A program made the translations under genes and the position numbers. From Candidatus Shapirobacteria bacterium UBA4062 (GTDB taxonomy: Bacteria; Patescibacteriota; Microgenomatia; UBA12405): a stretch of DNA of 9,023 bases. The DNA lies in assembly GCA_002382075.1 (NCBI GenBank), contig DFZG01000044.1, positions 1 through 9,023 of the forward strand. Direction: 5' to 3'. This document shows, piece by piece, positions 1 through 6,331 of this stretch. The notes under the pieces are model-generated. The model made no database searches, was not told the DNA's origin, and saw only the letters and a program-made list of their open reading frames with translations. The number at the start of each line of letters is the position of its first letter. Within the stretch, counting starts at the first letter, position 1.

Positions 1-563
1 TCGTTTAATTTAGTCTCCGGTCCGGTGATTACCATCAATATTTCCGTTTCTGGATTATTTTTCCAATATTCTTTAATTTTAGCCATTTCTCCCCTAAACT
101 CAGTCACATTTCCCGTCGCCGCCAACACCTCGCCCTCCTCTCCAAACTTATTTTTCATTTCATCTTCAACCGTTGTTCCTATCTTTCCATCCATCAAGTA
201 GTTGTACAGATTATCGTGATTATTAAATAAATACACTCCGGTTATTTTTTCACCTTCTTTTTTGACAAACATATATTTTGTTTGTGGGTTCTCACTTGTT
301 GCATTATTTATGCTAAATGGCCGCTCGCTTTCTGAACCGATTTTTTTAGCCACCGCTTCCGATGCCGCCTCAAAACAACTTTTACCCTCTCCATAGGCTA
401 CTTTTACAAAATCACCCTTATCTATTTCTGCTGTTGCCTCGGCTAACTTATTAAAAGCTTTATCCGGTGCACACGCCGCCAACGCTGTCGACATCACCCC
501 TAATCCAAAATATTCCAAAAATTTTCTTCGACTAACCTGTTTTTCTCCCAACCCATCTATCAT
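1..563 (-). CDS. Tat-dependent lipoprotein of unknown function, 5' part only
   Basis: An uninterrupted frame starts at the ATG at 563 and runs off the left edge after 187 codons, so the C-terminus is missing. The N-terminus has a twin-arginine signal: SRRKFLE at residues 11-17, then a hydrophobic stretch (about 18-30) and a lipobox LAAC ending at Cys31. This predicts export of a folded protein by the Tat system, lipid attachment to Cys31, and anchoring on the outer face of the membrane. The mature part (KSCFEAASEAVAKK, VYLFNNHDNLYNYLMDG) is hydrophilic and I do not recognise its family. In-frame upstream codons reach TAG without another usual start, so 563 is the best start. A TATAAT hexamer lies 25 bases upstream and no Shine-Dalgarno is visible. 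The gene follows the 183-residue helical-protein gene by 39 bases. Reading frame and signal are certain; function is unknown. Confidence 0.85.
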   Translation of the reverse strand, partial: MIDGLGEKQVSRRKFLEYFGLGVMSTALAACAPDKAFNKLAEATAEIDKGDFVKVAYGEGKSCFEAASEAVAKKIGSESERPFSINNATSENPQTKYMFVKKEGEKITGVYLFNNHDNLYNYLMDGKIGTTVEDEMKNKFGEEGEVLAATGNVTEFRGEMAKIKEYWKNNPETEILMVITGPETKLN

Positions 564-588
564 AATTTTATTTGACTTCTAATACCTC

Positions 589-596
589 ATTATACC
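589..596 (-). promoter_or_regulatory. -10 promoter element before the Tat lipoprotein gene
   Basis: The minus strand reads GGTATAAT, with a perfect TATAAT hexamer at 594-589. A start about 7 bases downstream (near 582) would give a leader of roughly 19 bases before the ATG at 563. No good -35 match is present at 16-18 bases. It suggests the lipoprotein can be transcribed separately from the gene before it. Confidence 0.5.
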
Positions 597-602
597 TAAA
601 TC

Positions 603-1154
603 TTATTCTTTACAGCAATCAACTACTTTTTGCACCAACTCTCCCAGTTTGGCAAAAAGGCTTACTTCCTTGTTTACCTTCGGTTTCTTATCTTCGCTTA
701 AAAGCATTACTTTATTAGATTTTTTCTGGGCCACCTCCTCTGTTCCCACCAATCCCAAATTCAATCCCCAAAACAAACTATACAGTTCATAAGAGTTGTT
801 AAACATTTCTTTTGCTCCTTCTTTGTCACCCTTCGTCATTGCTTTTGTTCCCACTTCCATCAATCTCATCGAAGTTGCCAGCAAATGTTTGCTAATACAC
901 CATACCTCTCCTTCATAATCTTTAATAATTCTTTTTAGCGCTTTCACCCGAATACTTCTAATCTGGTTCATCATCTCCATATACTTTTCATCTTTCGTCT
1001 TACCATAGGTAAAAAAGAAGTGTTCTTCCATCGAAATCAAATTCATGATGGCTATCGACAAATCTTCATCCGACGACAAATCCAGTTTATGTCCTTTCTC
1101 CATTTTTTTAACTTTATCCATGAAGTCTTTTACTTCTGCATCAATTTTTGCCAT
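603..1154 (-). CDS. 183-residue helical protein of unknown function
   Basis: A soluble, almost wholly helical protein without signal peptide or membrane segments, so probably cytoplasmic. The segment 30-132 looks like a four-helix bundle, with MEEHFFFTYGKTKDEKYMEM (42-61), WCISKHLLATSMRLMEVGTK (85-104) and a TPR-like helix ending SYELYSLFWGLN (121-132). Glu43, Glu44, His45, Cys86, His90 and Glu100 lie in the helices and could bind metal, but no known ferritin or hemerythrin motif is matched. A charged linker leads to a short amphipathic tail with a Cys pair at 180-181. From memory, proteins of this pattern occur in Patescibacteria genomes without assigned function; I could not check this. Its ATG lies 3 bases after the stop of the CPVC membrane-protein gene, with no ribosome site or convincing promoter of its own, so it is probably co-transcribed and translationally coupled with that gene. 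Confidence 0.85.
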   Translation of the reverse strand: MAKIDAEVKDFMDKVKKMEKGHKLDLSSDEDLSIAIMNLISMEEHFFFTYGKTKDEKYMEMMNQIRSIRVKALKRIIKDYEGEVWCISKHLLATSMRLMEVGTKAMTKGDKEGAKEMFNNSYELYSLFWGLNLGLVGTEEVAQKKSNKVMLLSEDKKPKVNKEVSLFAKLGELVQKVVDCCKE

Positions 1155-1157
1155 ATT

Positions 1158-1646
1158 TTAAACTAAAAAATTAAATATTATTGTGGCTAATAATAGGCCT
1201 AGAAGAGGAATTATCACTTTTTGATAATAAAAAAGCACTTTTCCGTCTCTTTTTGACCTAATAAATTTATCAAGTTGTACCGCTCCAAACATAATCACTG
1301 TTCCTATACTCATTCCCAAAAGTGACTTGTCAATTCCCCATAAATTTTTGCCCGCTCCGGCTTGTCCAGTCCAATAAACATATCCCAGGGCCGTTGCCAA
1401 AAAGATAAAGCTCCATAAATAACCATTTTTCCAAATGCCCGGTTTTTTAATTTTATCGGCAATCATAAAAGAAATTGCCGTATTTAGTCCGGCTATCCAT
1501 ATCGACACCAGCAAAGTATCAATTCCCATTTTATCCGCCAAAATCAACCCACCTCCTACTGTCACTACACATACCGGGCATTGAGCCACGGCCGCTTTTG
1601 GAAAAAATAAAGCTACTAATATCAATAATCCCATTTTAATCATCAT
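1158..1646 (-). CDS. Small membrane protein with signal peptide and CPVC motif
   Basis: A protein of 162 residues (161 from the second Met). Residues 1-21 form a signal peptide with a likely cut after AVA, which would leave a mature N-terminus QCPVC with the CxxC at Cys23-Cys26. Further hydrophobic segments lie near 41-63, 76-93, 105-123 and 143-160, so it is a small polytopic membrane protein. The CxxC next to the cleavage site on the outer face could be a redox pair or a metal ligand; this is inference, since no thioredoxin fold is visible. Start choice: the frame opens ATG-ATG, and the TATAAT at 1650-1655 puts transcription start on the second ATG (1643), so Met2 may be the true start. The gene is followed after 3 bases by the helical-protein gene, and the two probably share an mRNA. 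Family not identified. Confidence 0.87.
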   Translation of the reverse strand: MMIKMGLLILVALFFPKAAVAQCPVCVVTVGGGLILADKMGIDTLLVSIWIAGLNTAISFMIADKIKKPGIWKNGYLWSFIFLATALGYVYWTGQAGAGKNLWGIDKSLLGMSIGTVIMFGAVQLDKFIRSKRDGKVLFYYQKVIIPLLGLLLATIIFNFLV

Positions 1647-1649
1647 TCT

Positions 1650-1678
1650 ATTATATTTTAATCTTGCCTTTTTACCAA
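1650..1678 (-). promoter_or_regulatory. Promoter of the CPVC protein / helical protein unit
   Basis: On the minus strand, a -35 TTGGTA (1678-1673, 4 of 6 consensus bases), a 17-base spacer and a perfect -10 TATAAT (1655-1650). Counting the usual 6 bases after the hexamer, +1 is at 1643, which is the A of the second ATG of the gene. It therefore predicts a leaderless mRNA. Confidence 0.65.
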
Positions 1679-1688
1679 ATCTAATTTT

Positions 1689-2714
1689 TTACACCACCGC
1701 TCTTAAATAGGGGATTTTTTTCAACAAATATGTTGTTCCAATCGCCAGTCCTACCACCAAAATTATGTTAACCCCCAACCATCCTACATAAAATTCCTGC
1801 ATAAAATGATTCCACCACCAGTTTCTTTTAAAAATTTCAATCCACAGTGGGTGAACCAAAAACATTCCCATACTCAAATTCGATACTCCCATAATTAATT
1901 TTCGGTATTTTTCCAAACCTTTATTTTCCAAGCTGGTCACCACTCGATAAATTATCATTGCCCCCGCTACTACTCCCAGCGACAATCTGTTTACCAAAAT
2001 CGTCATTTTTTCATGGGTATCCAAAATAAACACCAACTCTTTACTAATTAATCCACTGATCAGAAGCAATGATCCGGCTATTATCAACCACCATTTTTTA
2101 CTTTTTAATTCACCCATGTTTCCCAACCAGTAACCGGCCAAAAAATACCCAATATAAGGTATAAACCATACAAATATATTTTCCCACTTTTTCCATCCCA
2201 AAAATGCCACTCCCCATATATACCCAAACGATAATAATGCCAAAATCGGCACTATCACTTTTAGATTTTTGTTAATTACCCATTTTTTTAGCCATGGGGT
2301 AATCGCGTATAACCCCAGCATTACATTCAAAAAATATAAGTGGTATTGATTTCCCATTTTCCACAAATTATCCCAAAACACCCACCATTCCATACTGCTG
2401 TTTTGCCAATAGCCAGCCACAAAAAAATAAACCACGTTCCAAAATAGCAGAGGAATTACAATTTTTTCCAACCTCCGCTTGTAAAAATCCATCACCCCGC
2501 TTTTTCTTGACCCCAAAAGCAGTCCTCCCGAAATCATCAAAAAATTTCCCGTTCCCCACATCATCATCCATCCCGTCATTGCTCCCAAAAGCCAATTATA
2601 ATATCCAATTTCTGATAATCGCCAGTAACTTTGCGCTGTTACATGAATTATTATAATTGCTACCGCTGCCAAACTCCGAATCAGGTCAAACGACAGTTTT
2701 CTTTCTTTTTCCAT
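1689..2714 (-). CDS. Acyltransferase-3 family membrane protein
   Basis: A complete 341-residue integral membrane acyltransferase (Acyl_transf_3, the OafA/WecH-like group) that typically moves acetyl or other acyl groups onto cell-surface sugars; the acceptor cannot be told. Family marks in order: FDLIRSLAAVAIIIIHV (9-25) with the conserved Arg13 and His24; NFLMISGGLLLG (57-68), the usual SGF-like loop of helix 2; FYKRRLEKIVIPLLFW (77-92), the basic stretch entering helix 3; SMGMFLVHP (281-289) near the end; and the closing KIPYLR (333-338). About ten membrane segments are visible, and the protein is unusually rich in Trp. Its first 29 bases overlap the 3' end of the flavodoxin-like gene in another frame, and its extended -10 element lies inside that gene. 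No sugar-synthesis genes are next to it, so the target is open. Confidence 0.88.
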   Translation of the reverse strand: MEKERKLSFDLIRSLAAVAIIIIHVTAQSYWRLSEIGYYNWLLGAMTGWMMMWGTGNFLMISGGLLLGSRKSGVMDFYKRRLEKIVIPLLFWNVVYFFVAGYWQNSSMEWWVFWDNLWKMGNQYHLYFLNVMLGLYAITPWLKKWVINKNLKVIVPILALLSFGYIWGVAFLGWKKWENIFVWFIPYIGYFLAGYWLGNMGELKSKKWWLIIAGSLLLISGLISKELVFILDTHEKMTILVNRLSLGVVAGAMIIYRVVTSLENKGLEKYRKLIMGVSNLSMGMFLVHPLWIEIFKRNWWWNHFMQEFYVGWLGVNIILVVGLAIGTTYLLKKIPYLRAVV

Positions 2715-3138
2715 TGACTATTTTACCAGCTCCCCTTGCAAAATCGACTATTTCTTTAATATTTTTCTCACTCACATTTTCTTCATTCAGCCTCCCAATT
2801 TTTCCCGGCACTTTATACATCTTCGCTGTTTTCCTAAATTCCGGCAACATTTTCCCCCAACTTCTTTGAGTATCCGAACTATCTTTTTGGGCCAGCCCCA
2901 CATCTGCCAAAATTAATTTTTTTCCTTTTAAATAATCCCATTTTCTCCTAATAAATCCATCCAAACTCATCCACCCCGCATAAGTCCCCCCGACCAAAAT
3001 TATTTGATCATATTCAGCCAGTTCCTTATTTTTAACATCCGAATATTTAACAATTTTTGCGCTCAAAGACTTTCCCATCCATATTGCATAATTTTTACTT
3101 GACCCCAGCATCGACCGATACACAATCAATGTTTTCAT
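2686..3138 (-). CDS. Flavodoxin-like (HemG-type) protein
   Basis: A complete 150-residue protein with the start of a flavodoxin fold: strand MKTLIVY (1-7) followed by the phosphate-binding loop RSMLGSSKNYA (8-18), a pattern seen in the flavodoxin_5 / menaquinone-dependent protoporphyrinogen oxidase group. YDQIILVGGTYAGWMSLDGF (43-62) matches the third strand and FMN-ring loop, and KKLILADVG (73-81) the fourth strand. It is thus a likely FMN-binding cytoplasmic electron carrier or oxidoreductase; partner and substrate are unknown, and no haem genes are nearby. The tail (about 137-150) is basic (GKRKKTVV). It starts 14 bases after the Nudix stop codon and overlaps the acyltransferase start by 29 bases. 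A TAAAAT hexamer 6 bases before the ATG suggests a leaderless mRNA. The fold assignment is good, the exact role is not. Confidence 0.85.
   Translation of the reverse strand: MKTLIVYRSMLGSSKNYAIWMGKSLSAKIVKYSDVKNKELAEYDQIILVGGTYAGWMSLDGFIRRKWDYLKGKKLILADVGLAQKDSSDTQRSWGKMLPEFRKTAKMYKVPGKIGRLNEENVSEKNIKEIVDFARGAGKIVNGKRKKTVV
2720..2728 (-). promoter_or_regulatory. Extended -10 promoter of the acyltransferase gene
   Basis: The minus strand reads TGG-TAAAAT (2728-2720), a TGn extended -10, ending 5 bases before the ATG at 2714. No convincing -35 is seen, as expected for extended -10 promoters. Transcription would start on the start codon (leaderless). It lies inside the coding sequence of the upstream flavodoxin-like gene. 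Confidence 0.5.
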
Positions 3139-3144
3139 TATTTA

Positions 3145-3152
3145 ATTTTACC
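3145..3152 (-). promoter_or_regulatory. -10 promoter element of the flavodoxin-like gene
   Basis: The minus strand reads GGTAAAAT (3152-3145). The hexamer ends exactly 6 bases before the ATG at 3138, so +1 would be the A of the start codon. No good -35 is visible at 16-18 bases. It sits directly behind the Nudix stop codon (3155-3153). Confidence 0.5.
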
Positions 3153-3629
3153 TTATTTTTTATATTTTAGTCTCTGCTTCGCCTTTTTTAGCAAAATCTT
3201 TTCCGAATCATAATCCAGTTTTTCCAGCGCTTCCTCATATTCAAACCATTCCCGATCCACCACCATTTCTTTGTCAAAATATTTCAACTTACTTTCCTCC
3301 AAAAACTTCATCAAAAAGAAAGTCACTTTCTTCACTATTTTTTTTCTGCCTATCTTATCCCAAATTATATAGTTATTCGAACCCAATTTAGTCACCACTT
3401 CCGCCTTTACCCTTCCTTCTTCTTCTACTTCTCTTATCGCCGCTTCTTTCAAAAATTCATCTCGTTGCAAATGTCCTTTGGGAAATTTCCACACTGCTTT
3501 TCTTTCTTTTGAAAATCTTTTCAAAGCCTTGATCAGTAGCCACTTTACTCCATTATTTTCTTCCCGAAAAACTATTCCCCCCGCCGATCTTTCATCATAA
3601 AACAAGTTGTCTTTTATCTTTTCTACCAT
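3153..3629 (-). CDS. Nudix hydrolase
   Basis: A complete 158-residue Nudix-family pyrophosphohydrolase, cleaving a nucleoside diphosphate linked to some group X (for example a dinucleoside polyphosphate or oxidised nucleotide); the substrate cannot be read from sequence. The opening SAGGIVFREE (15-24), then KWLLIKA and VWKFPKGH (46-53), resembles the Ap4A-hydrolase-like branch. The Nudix box runs from Gly52 through Glu58, Arg66-Glu67, Glu70 and Glu71, so the metal-binding glutamates are present. One oddity: the box ends EEEGRV where the family has EExGU, so the conserved Gly position (73) is Arg and a Gly sits one place earlier. The gene lies between tRNA-Arg and the flavodoxin-like gene. A TATAAT 5 bases before the ATG marks its own promoter. 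In-frame codons upstream are stops (TAA, TAG), fixing this start. Confidence 0.9.
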   Translation of the reverse strand: MVEKIKDNLFYDERSAGGIVFREENNGVKWLLIKALKRFSKERKAVWKFPKGHLQRDEFLKEAAIREVEEEGRVKAEVVTKLGSNNYIIWDKIGRKKIVKKVTFFLMKFLEESKLKYFDKEMVVDREWFEYEEALEKLDYDSEKILLKKAKQRLKYKK

Positions 3630-3634
3630 TGCCT

Positions 3635-3663
3635 ATTATAACCTCATCTTGGACCTCCTCCAA
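3635..3663 (-). promoter_or_regulatory. Promoter of the Nudix gene
   Basis: On the minus strand, a -35 TTGGAG (3663-3658, matching the TTG core), a 17-base spacer and a perfect TATAAT (3640-3635), which ends 5 bases before the ATG at 3629. Predicted +1 is at 3629 or 3628, again with no leader. Confidence 0.6.
3649..3663. other. Short inverted repeat between tRNA-Arg and the Nudix gene
   Basis: The plus strand reads TTGGA-CCTCC-TCCAA, a 5-base-pair inverted repeat with a 5-base loop. There is no T run after it, so it is not a standard terminator. One arm coincides with the -35 of the Nudix promoter, so it could be a small operator, a tRNA 3'-trailer hairpin, or chance. Confidence 0.3.
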
Positions 3664-3668
3664 TTTTG

Positions 3669-3740
3669 TGTTCCCGATGGGAGTTGAACCCATATCACCG
3701 GCTTCGGAGGCCAGTGTTCTATCCATTAAACTACAGGAAC
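3669..3740 (-). tRNA. tRNA-Arg (anticodon CCG)
   Basis: Folds as a full 72-base cloverleaf including the discriminator base. The acceptor stem pairs GTTCCTG with CGGGAAC (one U-G pair). The D arm GTTT/GAAC has loop AATGGATA, holding GG and the A20 typical of tRNA-Arg. The anticodon stem CTGGC/GCCGG encloses loop CTCCGAA, giving anticodon CCG, which reads CGG. The variable region is TGAT, and the T arm ATGGG/CCCAT has loop TTCAACT. Discriminator base is A (3669). The next bases are CAA, so CCA is not encoded and must be added by a tRNA nucleotidyltransferase. It lies 20 bases after the clpB stop, with an extended -10 element just upstream. Confidence 0.95.
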
Positions 3741-3749
3741 CTATCGGTA

Positions 3750-3758
3750 ATTTTACCA
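3750..3758 (-). promoter_or_regulatory. Extended -10 promoter of tRNA-Arg
   Basis: The minus strand reads TGG-TAAAAT (3758-3750). Predicted +1 is near 3743, about 3 bases before the mature tRNA 5' end at 3740. The hexamer lies in a small palindrome, GGTAA-AA-TTACC (3757-3746). The match is to the -10 only. Confidence 0.45.
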
Positions 3759-3760
3759 CC

Positions 3761-6325
3761 TTAATCCATCAATCTTACCGCCAACTTTCCCCGCTCTTCA
3801 TCCACCACCATTCCTACCACCTCATTTTCTTCTTTGTCTAAAAGTAGCATCGCCACTTGGTTCAAAAGTTCGTTTTGAATAATTCTTCTCAATGGTCTGG
3901 CTCCAAAAATCGGATCAAAGCCTTTTTGGGCCAATAAGTTTCTTGCCTTATCCGTCACCGAAATTACCACTCCCTGATCCTTTAAGTTATTTTTTAATCC
4001 TTCGATTTGAATTCCCACGATTTCTTCAACTTCTTTTTTCCCCAGCTTTTTAAATACAATTATCTGATCAATTCTATTCAAAAATTCCGGCTTAAAATTA
4101 TGTCTTACCAAATCCAACACTTCATCATTAACCTCTGACTCTTTTTTATTACTCTCACTTCCCTCCATTATAATTTCTGCCCCTATATTCGAAGTCATTA
4201 TTATCACACAGTTACTAAAATCAACTGTTCTTCCCTTACCATCGGTCAATCTCCCTTCATCAAATAACTGTAAAAATACGTTAAAAATCTGGCTATTAGC
4301 TTTTTCAATTTCATCGAGCAGTACCACGCTATATGGTTTTCTCCTCACTGCTTCCGTTAATTGTCCACCTTCCTCAAAGCCCACGTATCCTGGAGGCGCT
4401 CCAATTAATCTGGCTACACTATGAGCTTCGCTATACTCACTCAGATCAATTCTAATTATCGCTTTTTCATCATTAAACAATTGCTCCGCCAAAGCCTTGG
4501 CCGTTTCCGTTTTTCCCACTCCTGTTGGTCCTAAAAATAAAAAGCTAGCTACCGGCTTGTCACCTTCAGTCAACCTCATTCTTGACCTTCTCACTGCATT
4601 TGCCACTGCCCCAATCGCTTCATCTTGACCCACCACCCTCTCTTTCAAATAATTTTCCAGTTTTTTTAATTTTTCTGTTTCACTTTTTAAAATTCTGGCG
4701 GAGGGGATTCCTGTCCACTTGGCCACTACACTGGCCACTTCGTCTTCGCCCACCGTTTGTTTTAACAATTTATCCTTTTCCTCAATTTTTTGCCATTCTT
4801 CCTCAGCTACTTTTAATTCTTTTTCAATTTTAGGGATCTCTCCATATTTAATTTCCGCCGCCTTATCCAGCTCTAAATTTCTTTCCGCCGTTTCCAGGTC
4901 ATATTTTAATTTATCCAATTCTTCCTTCTTTTTTTGAATTCCTCCCATTATTTCTTTCTGTTTTCGCCAATTATTGCTCAGTTTTTTCCACTCTTGCTTT
5001 AGTTCGGCTACTTCTTTGTCAATTTTTGCCAACCTTTGCTCATTTTCCTTACCTTTTTCTTTTTTTAAAGCCTTTTGTTCAATTTCCAACTGTCTGATTT
5101 TTCTATCCAAATTGTCAATCTCTGCCGGACTACTTTCCATTTGAATTCGCAAACCCGAGGCCGCCTCATCTATCAAATCAATTGCTTTATCCGGCAAAAA
5201 TCTATCTCGAATATATCGATTAGACAGTTTTGCTGCTGCCACCAACGCCTGATCCGTAATTTTAATTCCGTGGTGAATTTCATATTTTTCTTTCAAACCT
5301 CTCAAAATCGATATCGTCGCTTCCACACTCGGCTCTCCCACCATTATCGGCTGAAATCGTCTTTCCAGTGCCGCATCTTTTTCAATATATTTTCGGTATT
5401 CACTTATTGTCGTTGCTCCAATCATTCTCAAAGTTCCTCTGGCCAACCCTGGCTTAAGCATGTTACCTGCATCCACCGATCCTTCTGCTCCTCCGGCTCC
5501 CACAATTGTGTGTAATTCATCAATAAACAAAATCACTCTCCCTTCACTTTTTGTCACTTCCTCAATCACTGCTTTCAATCTTTCTTCAAATTCTCCTCTA
5601 TATTTTGCCCCAGCCAGCAAGCTAGAAATTTCCAAACTCAGGATTTTTTTATCTTTTAATGATTCTGGCACATCTCCCGACACAATTCTTTCTGCCAATC
5701 CTTCGGCAATTGCCGTCTTTCCCACCCCCGGATCGCCCACCAACACCGGATTATTTTTAGTTCTTCTCGACAATACTTGCATTACTCTCCTGATTTCTTC
5801 TTCTCTCCCAATCACTGGGTCCAACTTTCCCTCTTTGGCCAATTGGGTCAAATCAGTCGTATATTTTTCCAATCCTTTATAAGTTTTATCTGTGTTTTCC
5901 CCTTCCACCTTACCTCCTTTTGATAAATTAATTATTTCTTCTTTAATTTTATTACTCTCTCCTTTTTCTTCAATCAGTTTTTTGGTTTCCTCACCCTCTT
6001 CTAAAATTCCCAAAAGCAACATCTCCTGTGGCACATAACTGTTCCCATTTTTTTGGCTCTCAACCACTGCTTTATTGATAATTTTTTGAAAAACAGGCGA
6101 GGGGAGTGGTTCACCTTTTTCCATTTTTGCCCCTTGCTCGATTTGTGACCAAACAAATTGTTCGATATCTAAATCTTTTACCAAATCCTTGGCAATTCCC
6201 TCAATCGACAAAATTGCTCCCAATAGCTCCCATTCCCCCAATTCCGCCTTATTTTTCTCCCGGGAAATCGCTATTGCCCTCTCCAAAGTTTCTGATGCTA
6301 GCTGTGTAAATTGTGGATTATTCAT
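3761..6325 (-). CDS. clpB: Chaperone ClpB (Hsp104-type disaggregase)
   Basis: A complete 854-residue AAA+ disaggregase that, with the DnaK system, pulls proteins out of aggregates in the cytoplasm. Order: Clp_N repeats (about 1-140); first AAA+ module with Walker A GDPGVGKT (197-204), pore loop KYRG (241-244), Walker B ILFIDE (265-270) and arginine fingers R322-R323; a long, charged coiled-coil M domain (about 400-525), which marks ClpB; second AAA+ module with Walker A GPTGVGKT (599-606), pore loop GYVG (646-649), Walker B VVLLDE (667-672), and sensor-2 GARPLRR (808-814). No ClpP-docking IGF-type loop is evident, so it is not a protease subunit. Length is normal for ClpB. It has its own strong promoter overlapping a CIRCE site, so HrcA heat-shock control is expected. 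The hexamer ends 6 bases before the ATG, predicting a leaderless mRNA. No dnaK or grpE lies in the window. Confidence 0.97.
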   Translation of the reverse strand: MNNPQFTQLASETLERAIAISREKNKAELGEWELLGAILSIEGIAKDLVKDLDIEQFVWSQIEQGAKMEKGEPLPSPVFQKIINKAVVESQKNGNSYVPQEMLLLGILEEGEETKKLIEEKGESNKIKEEIINLSKGGKVEGENTDKTYKGLEKYTTDLTQLAKEGKLDPVIGREEEIRRVMQVLSRRTKNNPVLVGDPGVGKTAIAEGLAERIVSGDVPESLKDKKILSLEISSLLAGAKYRGEFEERLKAVIEEVTKSEGRVILFIDELHTIVGAGGAEGSVDAGNMLKPGLARGTLRMIGATTISEYRKYIEKDAALERRFQPIMVGEPSVEATISILRGLKEKYEIHHGIKITDQALVAAAKLSNRYIRDRFLPDKAIDLIDEAASGLRIQMESSPAEIDNLDRKIRQLEIEQKALKKEKGKENEQRLAKIDKEVAELKQEWKKLSNNWRKQKEIMGGIQKKKEELDKLKYDLETAERNLELDKAAEIKYGEIPKIEKELKVAEEEWQKIEEKDKLLKQTVGEDEVASVVAKWTGIPSARILKSETEKLKKLENYLKERVVGQDEAIGAVANAVRRSRMRLTEGDKPVASFLFLGPTGVGKTETAKALAEQLFNDEKAIIRIDLSEYSEAHSVARLIGAPPGYVGFEEGGQLTEAVRRKPYSVVLLDEIEKANSQIFNVFLQLFDEGRLTDGKGRTVDFSNCVIIMTSNIGAEIIMEGSESNKKESEVNDEVLDLVRHNFKPEFLNRIDQIIVFKKLGKKEVEEIVGIQIEGLKNNLKDQGVVISVTDKARNLLAQKGFDPIFGARPLRRIIQNELLNQVAMLLLDKEENEVVGMVVDEERGKLAVRLMD

Positions 6326-6331
6326 TACTCA

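Noticed and set aside
2368..2595. A 75-codon open frame on the minus strand within the acyltransferase gene
   Set aside because: It is a shifted frame of a clear membrane-protein gene, and its product resembles no protein family.
3629..3841. A plus-strand open frame of 70 codons across tRNA-Arg
   Set aside because: It reads through the tRNA in antisense and into the clpB 3' end, so it is not a gene.
4582..5882. Several plus-strand open frames of 70-146 codons opposite clpB
   Set aside because: They lie antisense to a well-conserved gene, and their Ser/Pro/Phe-rich products are what antisense to purine-rich codons gives.
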